Below, one piece after another: positions 1-5,827 of a DNA stretch of 7,143 nt. The DNA comes from Bacteriovorax sp. UBA1852. GTDB lineage: Bacteria; Bdellovibrionota; Bacteriovoracia; Bacteriovoracales; Bacteriovoracaceae. The notes beneath the pieces were generated by a model. The model saw only the letters and a program-made list of their open reading frames with translations, was not told where the DNA came from and searched no databases. How positions within the stretch are numbered: the first letter of the stretch is position 1; the number at the start of each line of letters is the position of its first letter. The stretch spans positions 1-7,143 of the forward strand of contig DDIK01000072.1 of assembly GCA_002338505.1 (NCBI GenBank), in the 5' to 3' direction. A program made the translations under genes and the position numbers.

Positions 1-130
1 TGACTGATGCTATATCCATATAAACATCCCTTTTAATTATCTCTCTAGATAAGTGTCGGAATTTATATATATAAGTTTAGGAAAATGAAGATAAATATGG
101 GAATTTATGAAAAAAGGAAAAAACTGCCTC

Positions 131-160
131 AAATAAAAAAACCCAGGCTAGGCCTGGGTT
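131..160 (-). terminator. Rho-independent terminator downstream of the small HTH-like gene
   Basis: A perfect 9-bp GC-rich stem (140-148 paired with 152-160) with a 3-nt loop is followed, reading the minus strand, by a T-rich run at 140-131 (TTTTTTATTT). It lies about 60 bp past the stop codon of the small minus-strand gene at 220-420 and would end that transcript. Upstream readthrough from pabB would stop here too, since no clear terminator is visible directly after pabB. The opposite strand lacks a comparable T-run, so the direction is minus. Confidence 0.88.
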
Positions 161-219
161 CATATATCCAAGAAACAATTCCTATGTTCCGAGAAAACCC
201 TCATACACAATGAGGTAGA

Positions 220-420
220 TTAAGCTTCTTTAAAGAAAGTTGAGTCAATTGACCCTAACATTTTTGTTCTTAGCTCTTTTATATCTACAGTGTCACCATC
301 AAGCATCAACTCACTCTTTATATAATCAAGTGGTACTCCTGACAGTTCTGATAAACTTTCTAAGCTTACCACACTGGCTTCTTCTCCATTATTAACATCA
401 ACCTCTGATCTAGTTGACAT
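220..420 (-). CDS. Small acidic protein with helix-turn-helix-like segment, function unknown
   Basis: Predicted 66-residue acidic protein that I do not recognise as a named family. The start at 420 is preferred because AAAGGAG sits 6 nt upstream. An in-frame ATG at 453 would give 77 residues and has a weaker AGGA at suitable spacing. Residues 17-40 of the 66 (SLESLSELSGVPLDYI and following) have the hydrophobic spacing and the SG turn of a helix-turn-helix, followed by a second helical part (DIKELRTKMLGSID). That is pattern reading only; a DNA-binding role is not shown, and the acidic charge argues somewhat against it. There is no signal peptide or membrane segment. It has its own promoter (506-535), an inverted repeat in the leader and a terminator, so it looks like a separately controlled single gene. 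Confidence 0.72.
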   Translation of the reverse strand: MSTRSEVDVNNGEEASVVSLESLSELSGVPLDYIKSELMLDGDTVDIKELRTKMLGSIDSTFFKEA

Positions 421-450
421 TTGACACTCCTTTGTATACCATCCGTGCTT

Positions 451-471
451 CATGATATGTCCTATATCATG
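451..471 (-). repeat. Perfect 8-bp inverted repeat in leader of small gene
   Basis: CATGATAT and ATATCATG form perfect 8-bp arms (451-458 and 464-471) around a 5-bp spacer. The repeat lies about 35-45 nt past the -10 box of the predicted promoter and 31-51 bases ahead of the preferred start at 420. Read as minus-strand RNA, the loop contains AGGA and the downstream arm contains the alternative ATG at 453. It could therefore be an operator for a dimeric repressor, or a hairpin that affects initiation at the longer start. The repeat is seen directly; the function is inference. Confidence 0.6.
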
Positions 472-505
472 TCTGCTGCATTCCTTTGCATTTCGTCATA
501 AGAAA

Positions 506-535
506 ATGATAGCTATCCCAAAATACTAATGTCAA
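506..535 (-). promoter_or_regulatory. Predicted sigma70-type promoter for the small HTH-like gene
   Basis: On the minus strand a consensus -35 TTGACA (535-530) is separated by 18 bp from a -10 TATCAT (511-506), which matches five of six consensus positions. Transcription would start near base 499, giving a leader of about 80 nt that includes the 451-471 inverted repeat. It lies in the spacer after the pabB stop codon, which fits independent transcription of the small downstream gene. Confidence 0.65.
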
Positions 536-579
536 AGCTATATTAAAAATGTAAGAAGTTATTAGATTCTAACCTATTG

Positions 580-1704
580 CTAACAAAATGATTTAAAAAA
601 GCTGTTAATCTTACCGGTCATCTCATTGTATTCGAGTTCACGATCACTTAAAAGCGTGAGTCCGCCTCCAGTACCGTATTTGAGAGTATTATCTTGAATT
701 TGCGCTGTTCTAATATTTATTGATGCTCGCGTAAACTTTGAACTTAGAAAGACTGTACTTCCCGTATAGAAGTCTCTTTTAGAGTCCTCTATATTTTTAA
801 TTATTTCCAACACTCTTCTCTTTGGTGCTCCCGTAATACTGCCTCCTGGATAGATGGCCTTTAAAATATCATAGAGTGTGACTTTACTTGGAAGCTTAAC
901 TTCGATCTGAGAATACTGTTGGTATAATCCTGGCACTTCAAAGTAATCACGCAGCTTTGTTACTTTAGAAAAGTTCTCTGAGATTCTTGAAAGATCATTT
1001 CTAAGCAAGTCTGTAATGATATTTAACTCAGATATATCCTTTTCACTTGATTTTAAAGTCTCCAGGCTTTTACTAGACTCAATTGTTCCTTTAATAGGCC
1101 TTGTGATGAGTCGATCATTTTCAATTTCAAAGAGACATTCTGGGGAGTTACTTAGTAGTTCATACTTATCCGTAAGCAAGTAATGAAAGAAGTGGCCATG
1201 CTTATCAACTAAGCTCAAGAATTGATTCTTAAGATGTTCATGACTATCGACATCGACAGTCACCAGATTTGTTAGGTTAACCTGATAACAATTCCCAGCT
1301 AAGAGGTTTTGTTGAACCTGATCAAACTTAGAGTAATAGGCTTCTCTATTGAGATCATACTTGAAATTATTCTTCGAAAACTCTTCACTCTCATTCATTT
1401 TAAATTCTTCAAGCTCTGAAAAATAAAAGATTGAAAATAGTCTTTGATTTGGATCTATCAATTCTTCAAGAGACTCAAAAAGAAATCCAAGTTCATAGTT
1501 AATTTGTAGAACGACATTCTCTTTTGGGTCAAGAACTTCGAATTGATCTAATATTGACTTTAAAGAGTAAGCTTCTCTACGACCGTCACTATCGATACAG
1601 TAGTCTTTATAAAAGTCTACATAATGAAAGCACTTATCAAACTTGAAGTACTTATCACCATTCTTAGTGAGACAGTGAATATTATCCTTTAACAGGTTGG
1701 TCAT
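580..1704 (-). CDS. pabB: Aminodeoxychorismate synthase component I (PabB-like chorismate-binding enzyme)
   Basis: Chorismate-binding enzyme that aminates chorismate to 4-amino-4-deoxychorismate on the way to p-aminobenzoate and folate; ammonia normally comes from a PabA glutaminase, which is not in this window. In the 374-residue product from the ATG at 1704, the hallmarks run in order: GNCYQVNLTN (about 137-146), PIKGT (203-207), whose lysine typifies PabB rather than anthranilate synthase (PIAGT), DLLRND (232-237), PGGSITGAPK (286-295), FYTGS and YGTGGG (about 312 and 343), and EYNEMTGK near the end. The N-terminal part is shorter and more divergent than in E. coli PabB. The start is uncertain: the frame stays open to 1749, ATG codons occur at 1713 and 1704, and none has a strong ribosome site. 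It overlaps the end of dnaB, which suggests translational coupling. Soluble and cytoplasmic. Confidence 0.88.
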   Translation of the reverse strand: MTNLLKDNIHCLTKNGDKYFKFDKCFHYVDFYKDYCIDSDGRREAYSLKSILDQFEVLDPKENVVLQINYELGFLFESLEELIDPNQRLFSIFYFSELEEFKMNESEEFSKNNFKYDLNREAYYSKFDQVQQNLLAGNCYQVNLTNLVTVDVDSHEHLKNQFLSLVDKHGHFFHYLLTDKYELLSNSPECLFEIENDRLITRPIKGTIESSKSLETLKSSEKDISELNIITDLLRNDLSRISENFSKVTKLRDYFEVPGLYQQYSQIEVKLPSKVTLYDILKAIYPGGSITGAPKRRVLEIIKNIEDSKRDFYTGSTVFLSSKFTRASINIRTAQIQDNTLKYGTGGGLTLLSDRELEYNEMTGKINSFFKSFC

Positions 1705-3037
1705 CAGCGCCATAAGCGATATTTTCAAAGCTCGTATGCGCACCAACAAATGTTAGCTTCGCCGTACCAACTGAACCTGCTCTGTTCTTACCAACGATAA
1801 CTTCAGCAACTCCAGGCTCTTTCGTATCTGGGTTGTAGTATTCATCGCGGTATACAAACATAACAATGTCGGCATCCTGCTCAATGGCACCAGATTCTCT
1901 TAAGTCTGCTGTATTTGGTCTCTTATTTGGTCTCGATTCTACAGATCGGTTTAACTGAGATAGAGCGACAACTGGACACTCTAATTCCTTGGCCATAGAT
2001 TTTAGGCCCCTGGATATCTCAGAGATCTGTTGCTCTCTTGGTAGTCCCTTTGAGTGAGAATTCATGAGCTGTAAGTAATCAATGACAATTAGTCCAAGTC
2101 CCTGCTCTGCTTTAATCTTTCGACAAGATGACTGAATATCGAGGAGGTTTACCCCACCGTCGTCATTAATAAAAATAGGCATTTCAGAAAGCTCTTGAAT
2201 GGCCATTCCAATTGAGCGTAAATCAGTATCAAGCAAGGTCTTCATTCTAATTCTACTTGAATCAACCTTTGCTCTTTGGGTAAGAAGTCTCATTGAGAGT
2301 TCTTTACTAATCATCTCCAGAGAGAAGATAGCAACTGGTAGTCCTGAAAATTGACACGCATTCTGAGCAACATTTAGTGCTAGAGCTGTTTTTCCCATTG
2401 CCGGACGGGCAGCTAAAACAATTAACTGACCGGGCTGCATTCCTAGGAGTAATTCATCCAGTTTTGGATAACCTGTAGGTATTCCTTGAATCTCACCAGC
2501 TTTTCTTGATGTGTCTTCAAGTTCTTTGAGATTTTCTTTTAAACAGTCATTAAGCTTAGACATCTTTCCGGTCTTCGCTTCATTGGTAAGCTTAAAAAAG
2601 CTCGACTCAACCTCATCGATAAATTCACTAGCGTTACCAGAGAAATCAACTCCCATCTCTGCAACTCGTCTAGCTGTTCTTACGATGTCTCTTAAAGAAG
2701 ACTTATCTTTTACAACCTGAGCGTAGTGACGAATATTTGCAGAAGACACAAGCTCTTCTGTCACTTCTAAAATGAAGCTCTCCCCGCCTACGTCTTCAAG
2801 CTTTCTTTGATCATTAAGGTGTGAACACAGAGTGACGTAATCGATAGGCTTTCTTCCAAGTGCCATATCTTTAATCGCCTCATAAATAATTCCATACTTA
2901 GGGTGATAAAAGTCATCACCAACTATTTTAAGATCACTAATTTCATCAAAGGCGTTACTATCAAGTATTAAACAACTTAATAGAGACTTCTCTGAGAGAA
3001 GATCATGTGGCAATTCGTTCTTTATTTTCTGTGTCAC
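1682..3037 (-). CDS. dnaB: Replicative DNA helicase DnaB
   Basis: Hexameric 5'-3' helicase that unwinds the replication fork, interacting with primase and the loader. The 451-residue length is normal for DnaB. Residues 10-112 are the N-terminal helical domain and a linker follows. From about 180 comes the RecA-type ATPase core: Walker A ARPAMGKTA (210-218, Lys216), the SLEM glutamate (Glu241), Walker B LIVIDYLQL (316-324, Asp320), LSQLNR (359-364), DLRESGAIEQDAD (378-390) and the arginine-finger region KNRAGSVG (417-424). No intein or insertion is seen. The start is GTG at 3037 with GAGG 6 nt upstream. The gene lies just behind the terminator at 3051-3103. The rplI-dnaB pairing is also found in Bacillus (rplI-dnaC). 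The last 23 bases overlap the preferred start of pabB. Confidence 0.97.
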   Translation of the reverse strand: MTQKIKNELPHDLLSEKSLLSCLILDSNAFDEISDLKIVGDDFYHPKYGIIYEAIKDMALGRKPIDYVTLCSHLNDQRKLEDVGGESFILEVTEELVSSANIRHYAQVVKDKSSLRDIVRTARRVAEMGVDFSGNASEFIDEVESSFFKLTNEAKTGKMSKLNDCLKENLKELEDTSRKAGEIQGIPTGYPKLDELLLGMQPGQLIVLAARPAMGKTALALNVAQNACQFSGLPVAIFSLEMISKELSMRLLTQRAKVDSSRIRMKTLLDTDLRSIGMAIQELSEMPIFINDDGGVNLLDIQSSCRKIKAEQGLGLIVIDYLQLMNSHSKGLPREQQISEISRGLKSMAKELECPVVALSQLNRSVESRPNKRPNTADLRESGAIEQDADIVMFVYRDEYYNPDTKEPGVAEVIVGKNRAGSVGTAKLTFVGAHTSFENIAYGADDQPVKG

Positions 3038-3050
3038 TAGTACCTCATAT

Positions 3051-3103
3051 AAAAAAAGGAGACTAAAAGCTACTCACTGGTGAGAAACTTAAGAGTCTCC
3101 TTT
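3051..3103 (-). terminator. Strong intrinsic terminator/attenuator between rplI and dnaB
   Basis: On the minus strand, a 10-bp perfect stem (3103-3094 with 3064-3055, AAAGGAGACT/AGTCTCCTTT) runs into seven consecutive T residues (3057-3051). The 29-nt loop holds an inner hairpin CTCAC-TG-GTGAG (3073-3084). It follows the rplI stop by about 30 bp and precedes the dnaB GTG by about 14 bp. Transcripts of the ribosomal genes should largely end here, with dnaB fed by readthrough or by a promoter that I could not identify. Confidence 0.85.
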
Positions 3104-3127
3104 CATATAGAAAAAATTAAATCATTG

Positions 3128-3141
3128 AGATCTTAAGATCT
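3128..3141. repeat. Perfect 14-bp palindrome over the rplI stop codon
   Basis: AGATCTTAAGATCT reads identically on both strands and includes the TAA stop of rplI (3135-3133). As RNA it could form a 5-bp stem with a TTAA loop. It may be chance in AT-rich sequence, a dimer binding site or a 3' end structure. The palindrome is certain; its significance is not. Confidence 0.5.
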
Positions 3142-3741
3142 AAGGATTTTATTAGCTTCGATTTTGAGCTTCTCTTCTTCAGTAAGCTCTTTTTTCTCTT
3201 CGCCTTCTTCCTCGCCAGATTCTTCTGCCATTGCAGCTTTAATCTTCTTAGCTTCTTCGATCTCTAATGCTCTTCTCTCTGCTTCTTGTGCTTGTTTTGG
3301 ATCCATAGCAACAGTTACAGTGAATTCTGAATCAACACCATCAAAGATTTTCGCTTTAACGTCATATGATCCAACAGCTTTGATAGGATCAACAAGAACA
3401 ATGTGTCTTCTCTCAACATCATATCCAAGTTTCCCAAGCTCAACTGAAAGCTCTTGAGTTGTTACTGAACCAAATAGTTTCCCACCTGGACCAACTCTCT
3501 TTATAAGATCAATTTTAAGACCTTTAATTTTCTTAGCAATTGCTTCAGCTTCAGTTTTCTCTTCAGCTACTTTCTTTGCTAGCATTTTTTCGTAGTGCTT
3601 TGCTTGTGCCTCGCTAGACTCGTCTGCTTGCACAGCAAATCCATTTGGAACAAGAAAGTTTCTTGCGTAACCGGCAGATACATTAACGATCTCACCAACA
3701 TTACCAAGTGACTTTACTTTTTCTTTAAGAATCACCTTCAT
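3133..3741 (-). CDS. rplI: Large-subunit ribosomal protein bL9 with acidic C-terminal extension
   Basis: bL9 binds 23S rRNA near the L1 stalk and reaches across the ribosome; it affects frame maintenance. The N-terminal signature is clear: MKVILKEKVKSLGNVGEIV, then GYARNFLVPNGFA (residues 24-36). A charged central helix (about 41-74) and the C-terminal domain (about 75-147, with GPGGKLFGSVT and HIVLVDPIKAVGSYDV) follow. Family members are usually near 150 residues; this one has 202, with about 55 extra residues rich in Glu, Lys and Ala ending in a predicted helix. The ATG overlaps the DUF2232 stop as ATGA (3738-3741), with AAGGGG 7 nt upstream, which indicates coupled translation. Cytoplasmic, ribosome-bound. 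Confidence 0.96.
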   Translation of the reverse strand: MKVILKEKVKSLGNVGEIVNVSAGYARNFLVPNGFAVQADESSEAQAKHYEKMLAKKVAEEKTEAEAIAKKIKGLKIDLIKRVGPGGKLFGSVTTQELSVELGKLGYDVERRHIVLVDPIKAVGSYDVKAKIFDGVDSEFTVTVAMDPKQAQEAERRALEIEEAKKIKAAMAEESGEEEGEEKKELTEEEKLKIEANKILRS

Positions 3742-4766
3742 GATATATCCCCTTCATTTTTTTTCATGTACTTTTTAAAATTTGCCCATAGATCAAAGAA
3801 GCCAATGACCGCTATAAATCTAAATGCAAAGAAAATTGTTAATAAGGTTAAAAAGCTCCTAATAAATCCTCTTATTTTTAAGAAGTTTAAAAATTCGATG
3901 TAAATCCCCATACCTTGAAAGAAGTAAAATACTCCTAAGCTAACGACGATATTCATTCCAATGACTTCTAGCATTGGCATACCTATATATTCAGCTCCCA
4001 GATAACTGACGAGTCCGAATATAACAACATATGTAAGTTGCTCTGGTACTTTAAAGTCCACGAGATCCTTAGTTGAATAGTCGTATGGTGAAAACTTATC
4101 CCAAATTTTCTTATTTCTTAAAATCATGAAAAAAGAAATCCAAATTAAAAAGAAGCCTCCTACAAAAGTTGCAGAAAATATCCAATTTAATATTGTCTTT
4201 GCTATTTCATCTGGATTATCAAGTGCCATTTGATATGACCTTGCGTGCTCTCCTCCTGCCTTAACTAATTCTTGATAATTAGCATCATTCTTAGTGAGTT
4301 CAATCTGGGCCTCAACGAGGCGATATACTTCTTGTGTGAGAGAGTTTTCAGCAAATAGCTGATAACCTGCAAACAAAGTAAGAACCAAACCTACAAGTAT
4401 AGCGCCCTTCTTAAAAACACCTTTAACAGGATGTTCATTAGAGACAATAATACTTGATACTAAGAAAGCCGTTAGAACAGATGAGATCATAGTGATTCCA
4501 TATGTTGAAAACGTAGCTAATTGCACCGATGTAAAAGAGATACCAATAGATAACCCTATCATAAAGAGTGCACAAGAAAATGCTCTTGTATAACCGTAGG
4601 TCAAAAAAGCAATAATCATAGGAATTGGAGCAAACAATAGCAATGGACCTTTAACGCTTAAAACAAGCGTTAAGAAGCCTAGGAAAACCAATTTACCTAA
4701 ACCTTGATTAGGAACCTTTAGTTTTGGCTCATCTAATCTATTTAATGTCTCATTACTTTCAGTCAT
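3738..4766 (-). CDS. DUF2232 (YybS-like) multi-pass membrane protein
   Basis: Integral inner-membrane protein of unknown function. About eight hydrophobic segments are visible (roughly residues 24-38, 43-60, 64-82, 84-109, 121-139, 191-216, 243-262 and 300-327, with another near 265-287); the exact topology is uncertain. A soluble helical stretch lies around 140-190. The C-terminal part, from DFKVPEQLTYVVIF through GMNIVVSLGVFYFFQGMGIY to GFFDLWANFKKY, has the layout of the DUF2232 domain. In Bacillus the family member YybS also lies close to rplI. The start is ATG at 4766; a TTG directly before it (4769) is a possible alternative start with AGG 7 nt upstream. It sits 13-16 bp after bS6-bS18 and overlaps rplI by ATGA, so it is part of the ribosomal operon. 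The link with ribosome function is by context only. Confidence 0.85.
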   Translation of the reverse strand: MTESNETLNRLDEPKLKVPNQGLGKLVFLGFLTLVLSVKGPLLLFAPIPMIIAFLTYGYTRAFSCALFMIGLSIGISFTSVQLATFSTYGITMISSVLTAFLVSSIIVSNEHPVKGVFKKGAILVGLVLTLFAGYQLFAENSLTQEVYRLVEAQIELTKNDANYQELVKAGGEHARSYQMALDNPDEIAKTILNWIFSATFVGGFFLIWISFFMILRNKKIWDKFSPYDYSTKDLVDFKVPEQLTYVVIFGLVSYLGAEYIGMPMLEVIGMNIVVSLGVFYFFQGMGIYIEFLNFLKIRGFIRSFLTLLTIFFAFRFIAVIGFFDLWANFKKYMKKNEGDIS

Positions 4767-4782
4767 CAAAAATCAACCTAGC

Positions 4783-5397
4783 CTATTCAGCAGTTCTTCC
4801 CGCAACGTGAGAGATAAGACCAATATTTCTTGCTCTCTTAATTGCAGACTGTGCCCATCTATGGTGCTTTCTAGAGATACCAGATACTCTTGCTGGAGAA
4901 ATCTTTCCAAACTCATTTACAAGCCAGCTAAAAGTTTTTGGATCTTTCCAGTCAGCAGTAACTTCGTTTGTTGTAAACCAACAAGCTTTTCTCTTAGCAA
5001 ACTTTCTCTTGTCCTTATCAGAACCTCTATCAAGTTCGTCTGTTTGAGAACCTGTGTGAGCTTTTGAATAAGGTGTCTTGTAGTTTTTCAAGATAGCTTC
5101 TTGATCAGCTTCTTCACCAAGCTTAATAGTAAGTGACTTGTGCACTTGCTCGTTGATTTTCATTCTTCTAGCAAGCTCAGTGTTAGCTTCTGAATTCGCC
5201 TTGTAAATGAAATAAAGATAATGACCAGTTTCTGCTCCGTCTTTTGCTGTTTGAGCAAATGACTTTCTTCCCCAATCATCTGTTAAAAGAACTTCACCAT
5301 CGTAGTCTTTTGCAACTTGATTAACCATGTCTTTGATTTTATCAATTTGCTCTTCACTCGAAGATGACCTAGCGACAATCGCTAATTCATAAATCAT
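4783..5397 (-). CDS. Natural fusion of small-subunit ribosomal proteins bS6 and bS18
   Basis: One uninterrupted 204-residue ORF carrying two normally separate proteins. Residues 1 to about 105 are bS6: MIYELAIVARSS at the start, DDWGRKSFAQ (40-49), HYLYFIYKA and an RMKINEQV helix. Residues about 106-131 are a polar linker. Residues about 132-204 are bS18: RKFAKRKACWFT, then GKISPARVSG (164-173) and KHHRWAQSAIKRAR (177-190), followed by the usual end. bS6 and bS18 bind the central domain of 16S rRNA as a heterodimer, so a fusion is structurally plausible. No Met codon lies between residue 79 and the end, so separate initiation of bS18 at an ATG is not possible. The start is an ATG with AGGAGG 5 nt upstream. 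In E. coli priB, and in Bacillus ssb, separates the two genes; neither is present here. It heads the operon with DUF2232 and rplI. Confidence 0.93.
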   Translation of the reverse strand: MIYELAIVARSSSSEEQIDKIKDMVNQVAKDYDGEVLLTDDWGRKSFAQTAKDGAETGHYLYFIYKANSEANTELARRMKINEQVHKSLTIKLGEEADQEAILKNYKTPYSKAHTGSQTDELDRGSDKDKRKFAKRKACWFTTNEVTADWKDPKTFSWLVNEFGKISPARVSGISRKHHRWAQSAIKRARNIGLISHVAGRTAE

Positions 5398-5426
5398 ACA
5401 AACCTCCTGAACAATTTATATAATTG

Positions 5427-5450
5427 GCCCATGACTTAATTGACATGAGC
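5427..5450 (-). promoter_or_regulatory. Hairpin in the leader of the bS6-bS18 operon, possible autoregulatory site
   Basis: In the minus-strand leader RNA, GCTCATG (5450-5444) pairs with CATGGGC (5433-5427), seven pairs including one G-U. The stem may extend past a mismatch to a small AAUUAA-type loop. Immediately upstream is ACCGAAAC (5460-5453), and AAACC there could also pair with GGTTT overlapping the ribosome site. In many bacteria a leader motif containing a CCG bulge is bound by the bS6:bS18 complex to repress translation. Only the hairpin and the CCG are seen; identity with that motif is not shown. Confidence 0.35.
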
Positions 5451-5519
5451 GAGTTTCGGTTTTAAAAATGTGCTTCAAATTAGCAAAATCAAATGATTTC
5501 GTAAAGTTAAAGATACTGT

Positions 5520-5548
5520 TTTATAGATTTTTCTCACCTCGCTATCAA
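5520..5548 (-). promoter_or_regulatory. Predicted sigma70-type promoter of the ribosomal protein operon
   Basis: TTGATA (5548-5543) and TATAAA (5525-5520) on the minus strand are 17 bp apart, each matching five of six consensus positions. Transcription would begin near 5513, giving a leader of roughly 115 nt before the bS6-bS18 start. It is the best promoter match in the upstream gap; TATATAAA-like sequence nearer the gene (about 5414-5424) lacks a good -35. Confidence 0.6.
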
Positions 5549-5827
5549 TGACAAGCTACTGAAATCACGACACATTAGTTATGTAAACAATATTCACTTA
5601 AGTTTATGTAGCCTGAATTTTTCTAGATTGGAAACTTTGTTTAGATGATTTATTAATTCACAAATGAACTAAGAAAAAATAGATCAGTTGTAAATTTGAT
5701 TACCAAAAATTGAAAGCGTCTAAATACAATACGATTTGTGATACACGATTGACGGAGCAAGCTACTCATTTTGAGTATTTTTGATGAAGCTAGCGTGAAT
5801 AAGTAACGTTGCTTTAGAGTATTATGA
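5549..5827. other. Gene-free AT-rich spacer
   Basis: No supportable gene, tRNA or riboswitch was found on either strand. Visible details: a 6-bp hairpin TACTCA-TTT-TGAGTA (5763-5777) followed by five T on the plus strand, which resembles a weak plus-strand terminator although no plus-strand gene precedes it; a direct repeat of ACGATT (5731 and 5746); and the palindrome ACTTAAGT near 5596-5603. No convincing minus-strand terminator follows the exported protein gene. Confidence 0.6.

Noticed and set aside
37..52. TTATCT/AGATAA inverted repeat near the left edge
   Set aside because: Short, AT-rich arms with no adjoining gene or T-run; expected by chance in this composition.
2511..2720. Plus-strand open frame of 69 codons inside dnaB
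   Set aside because: Serine/leucine-rich antisense shadow of a clearly coding DnaB region, with no ribosome site and no domain.
3164..3457. Plus-strand open frame of 97 codons inside rplI
   Set aside because: A run of serines and phenylalanines produced by the complement of the Glu/Lys codons of bL9; an antisense artefact.
4807..5067. Plus-strand open frame of 86 codons inside bS6-bS18
   Set aside because: Antisense to a conserved ribosomal protein, no ribosome site and no recognisable motif.
5468..5551. Plus-strand 27-codon frame in the spacer upstream of bS6-bS18
   Set aside because: No ribosome site, very short, and overlapping the predicted promoter of the ribosomal operon.
5763..5782. 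Hairpin plus five T, plus-strand terminator-like
   Set aside because: Only six AT-rich base pairs and no plus-strand gene to terminate; on the minus strand there is no T-run after it.
5398..5827. Possible tRNA, CRISPR or mobile element in the largest spacer
   Set aside because: No T-loop consensus or cloverleaf, no regularly spaced repeats, and no transposase or terminal inverted repeats were found.
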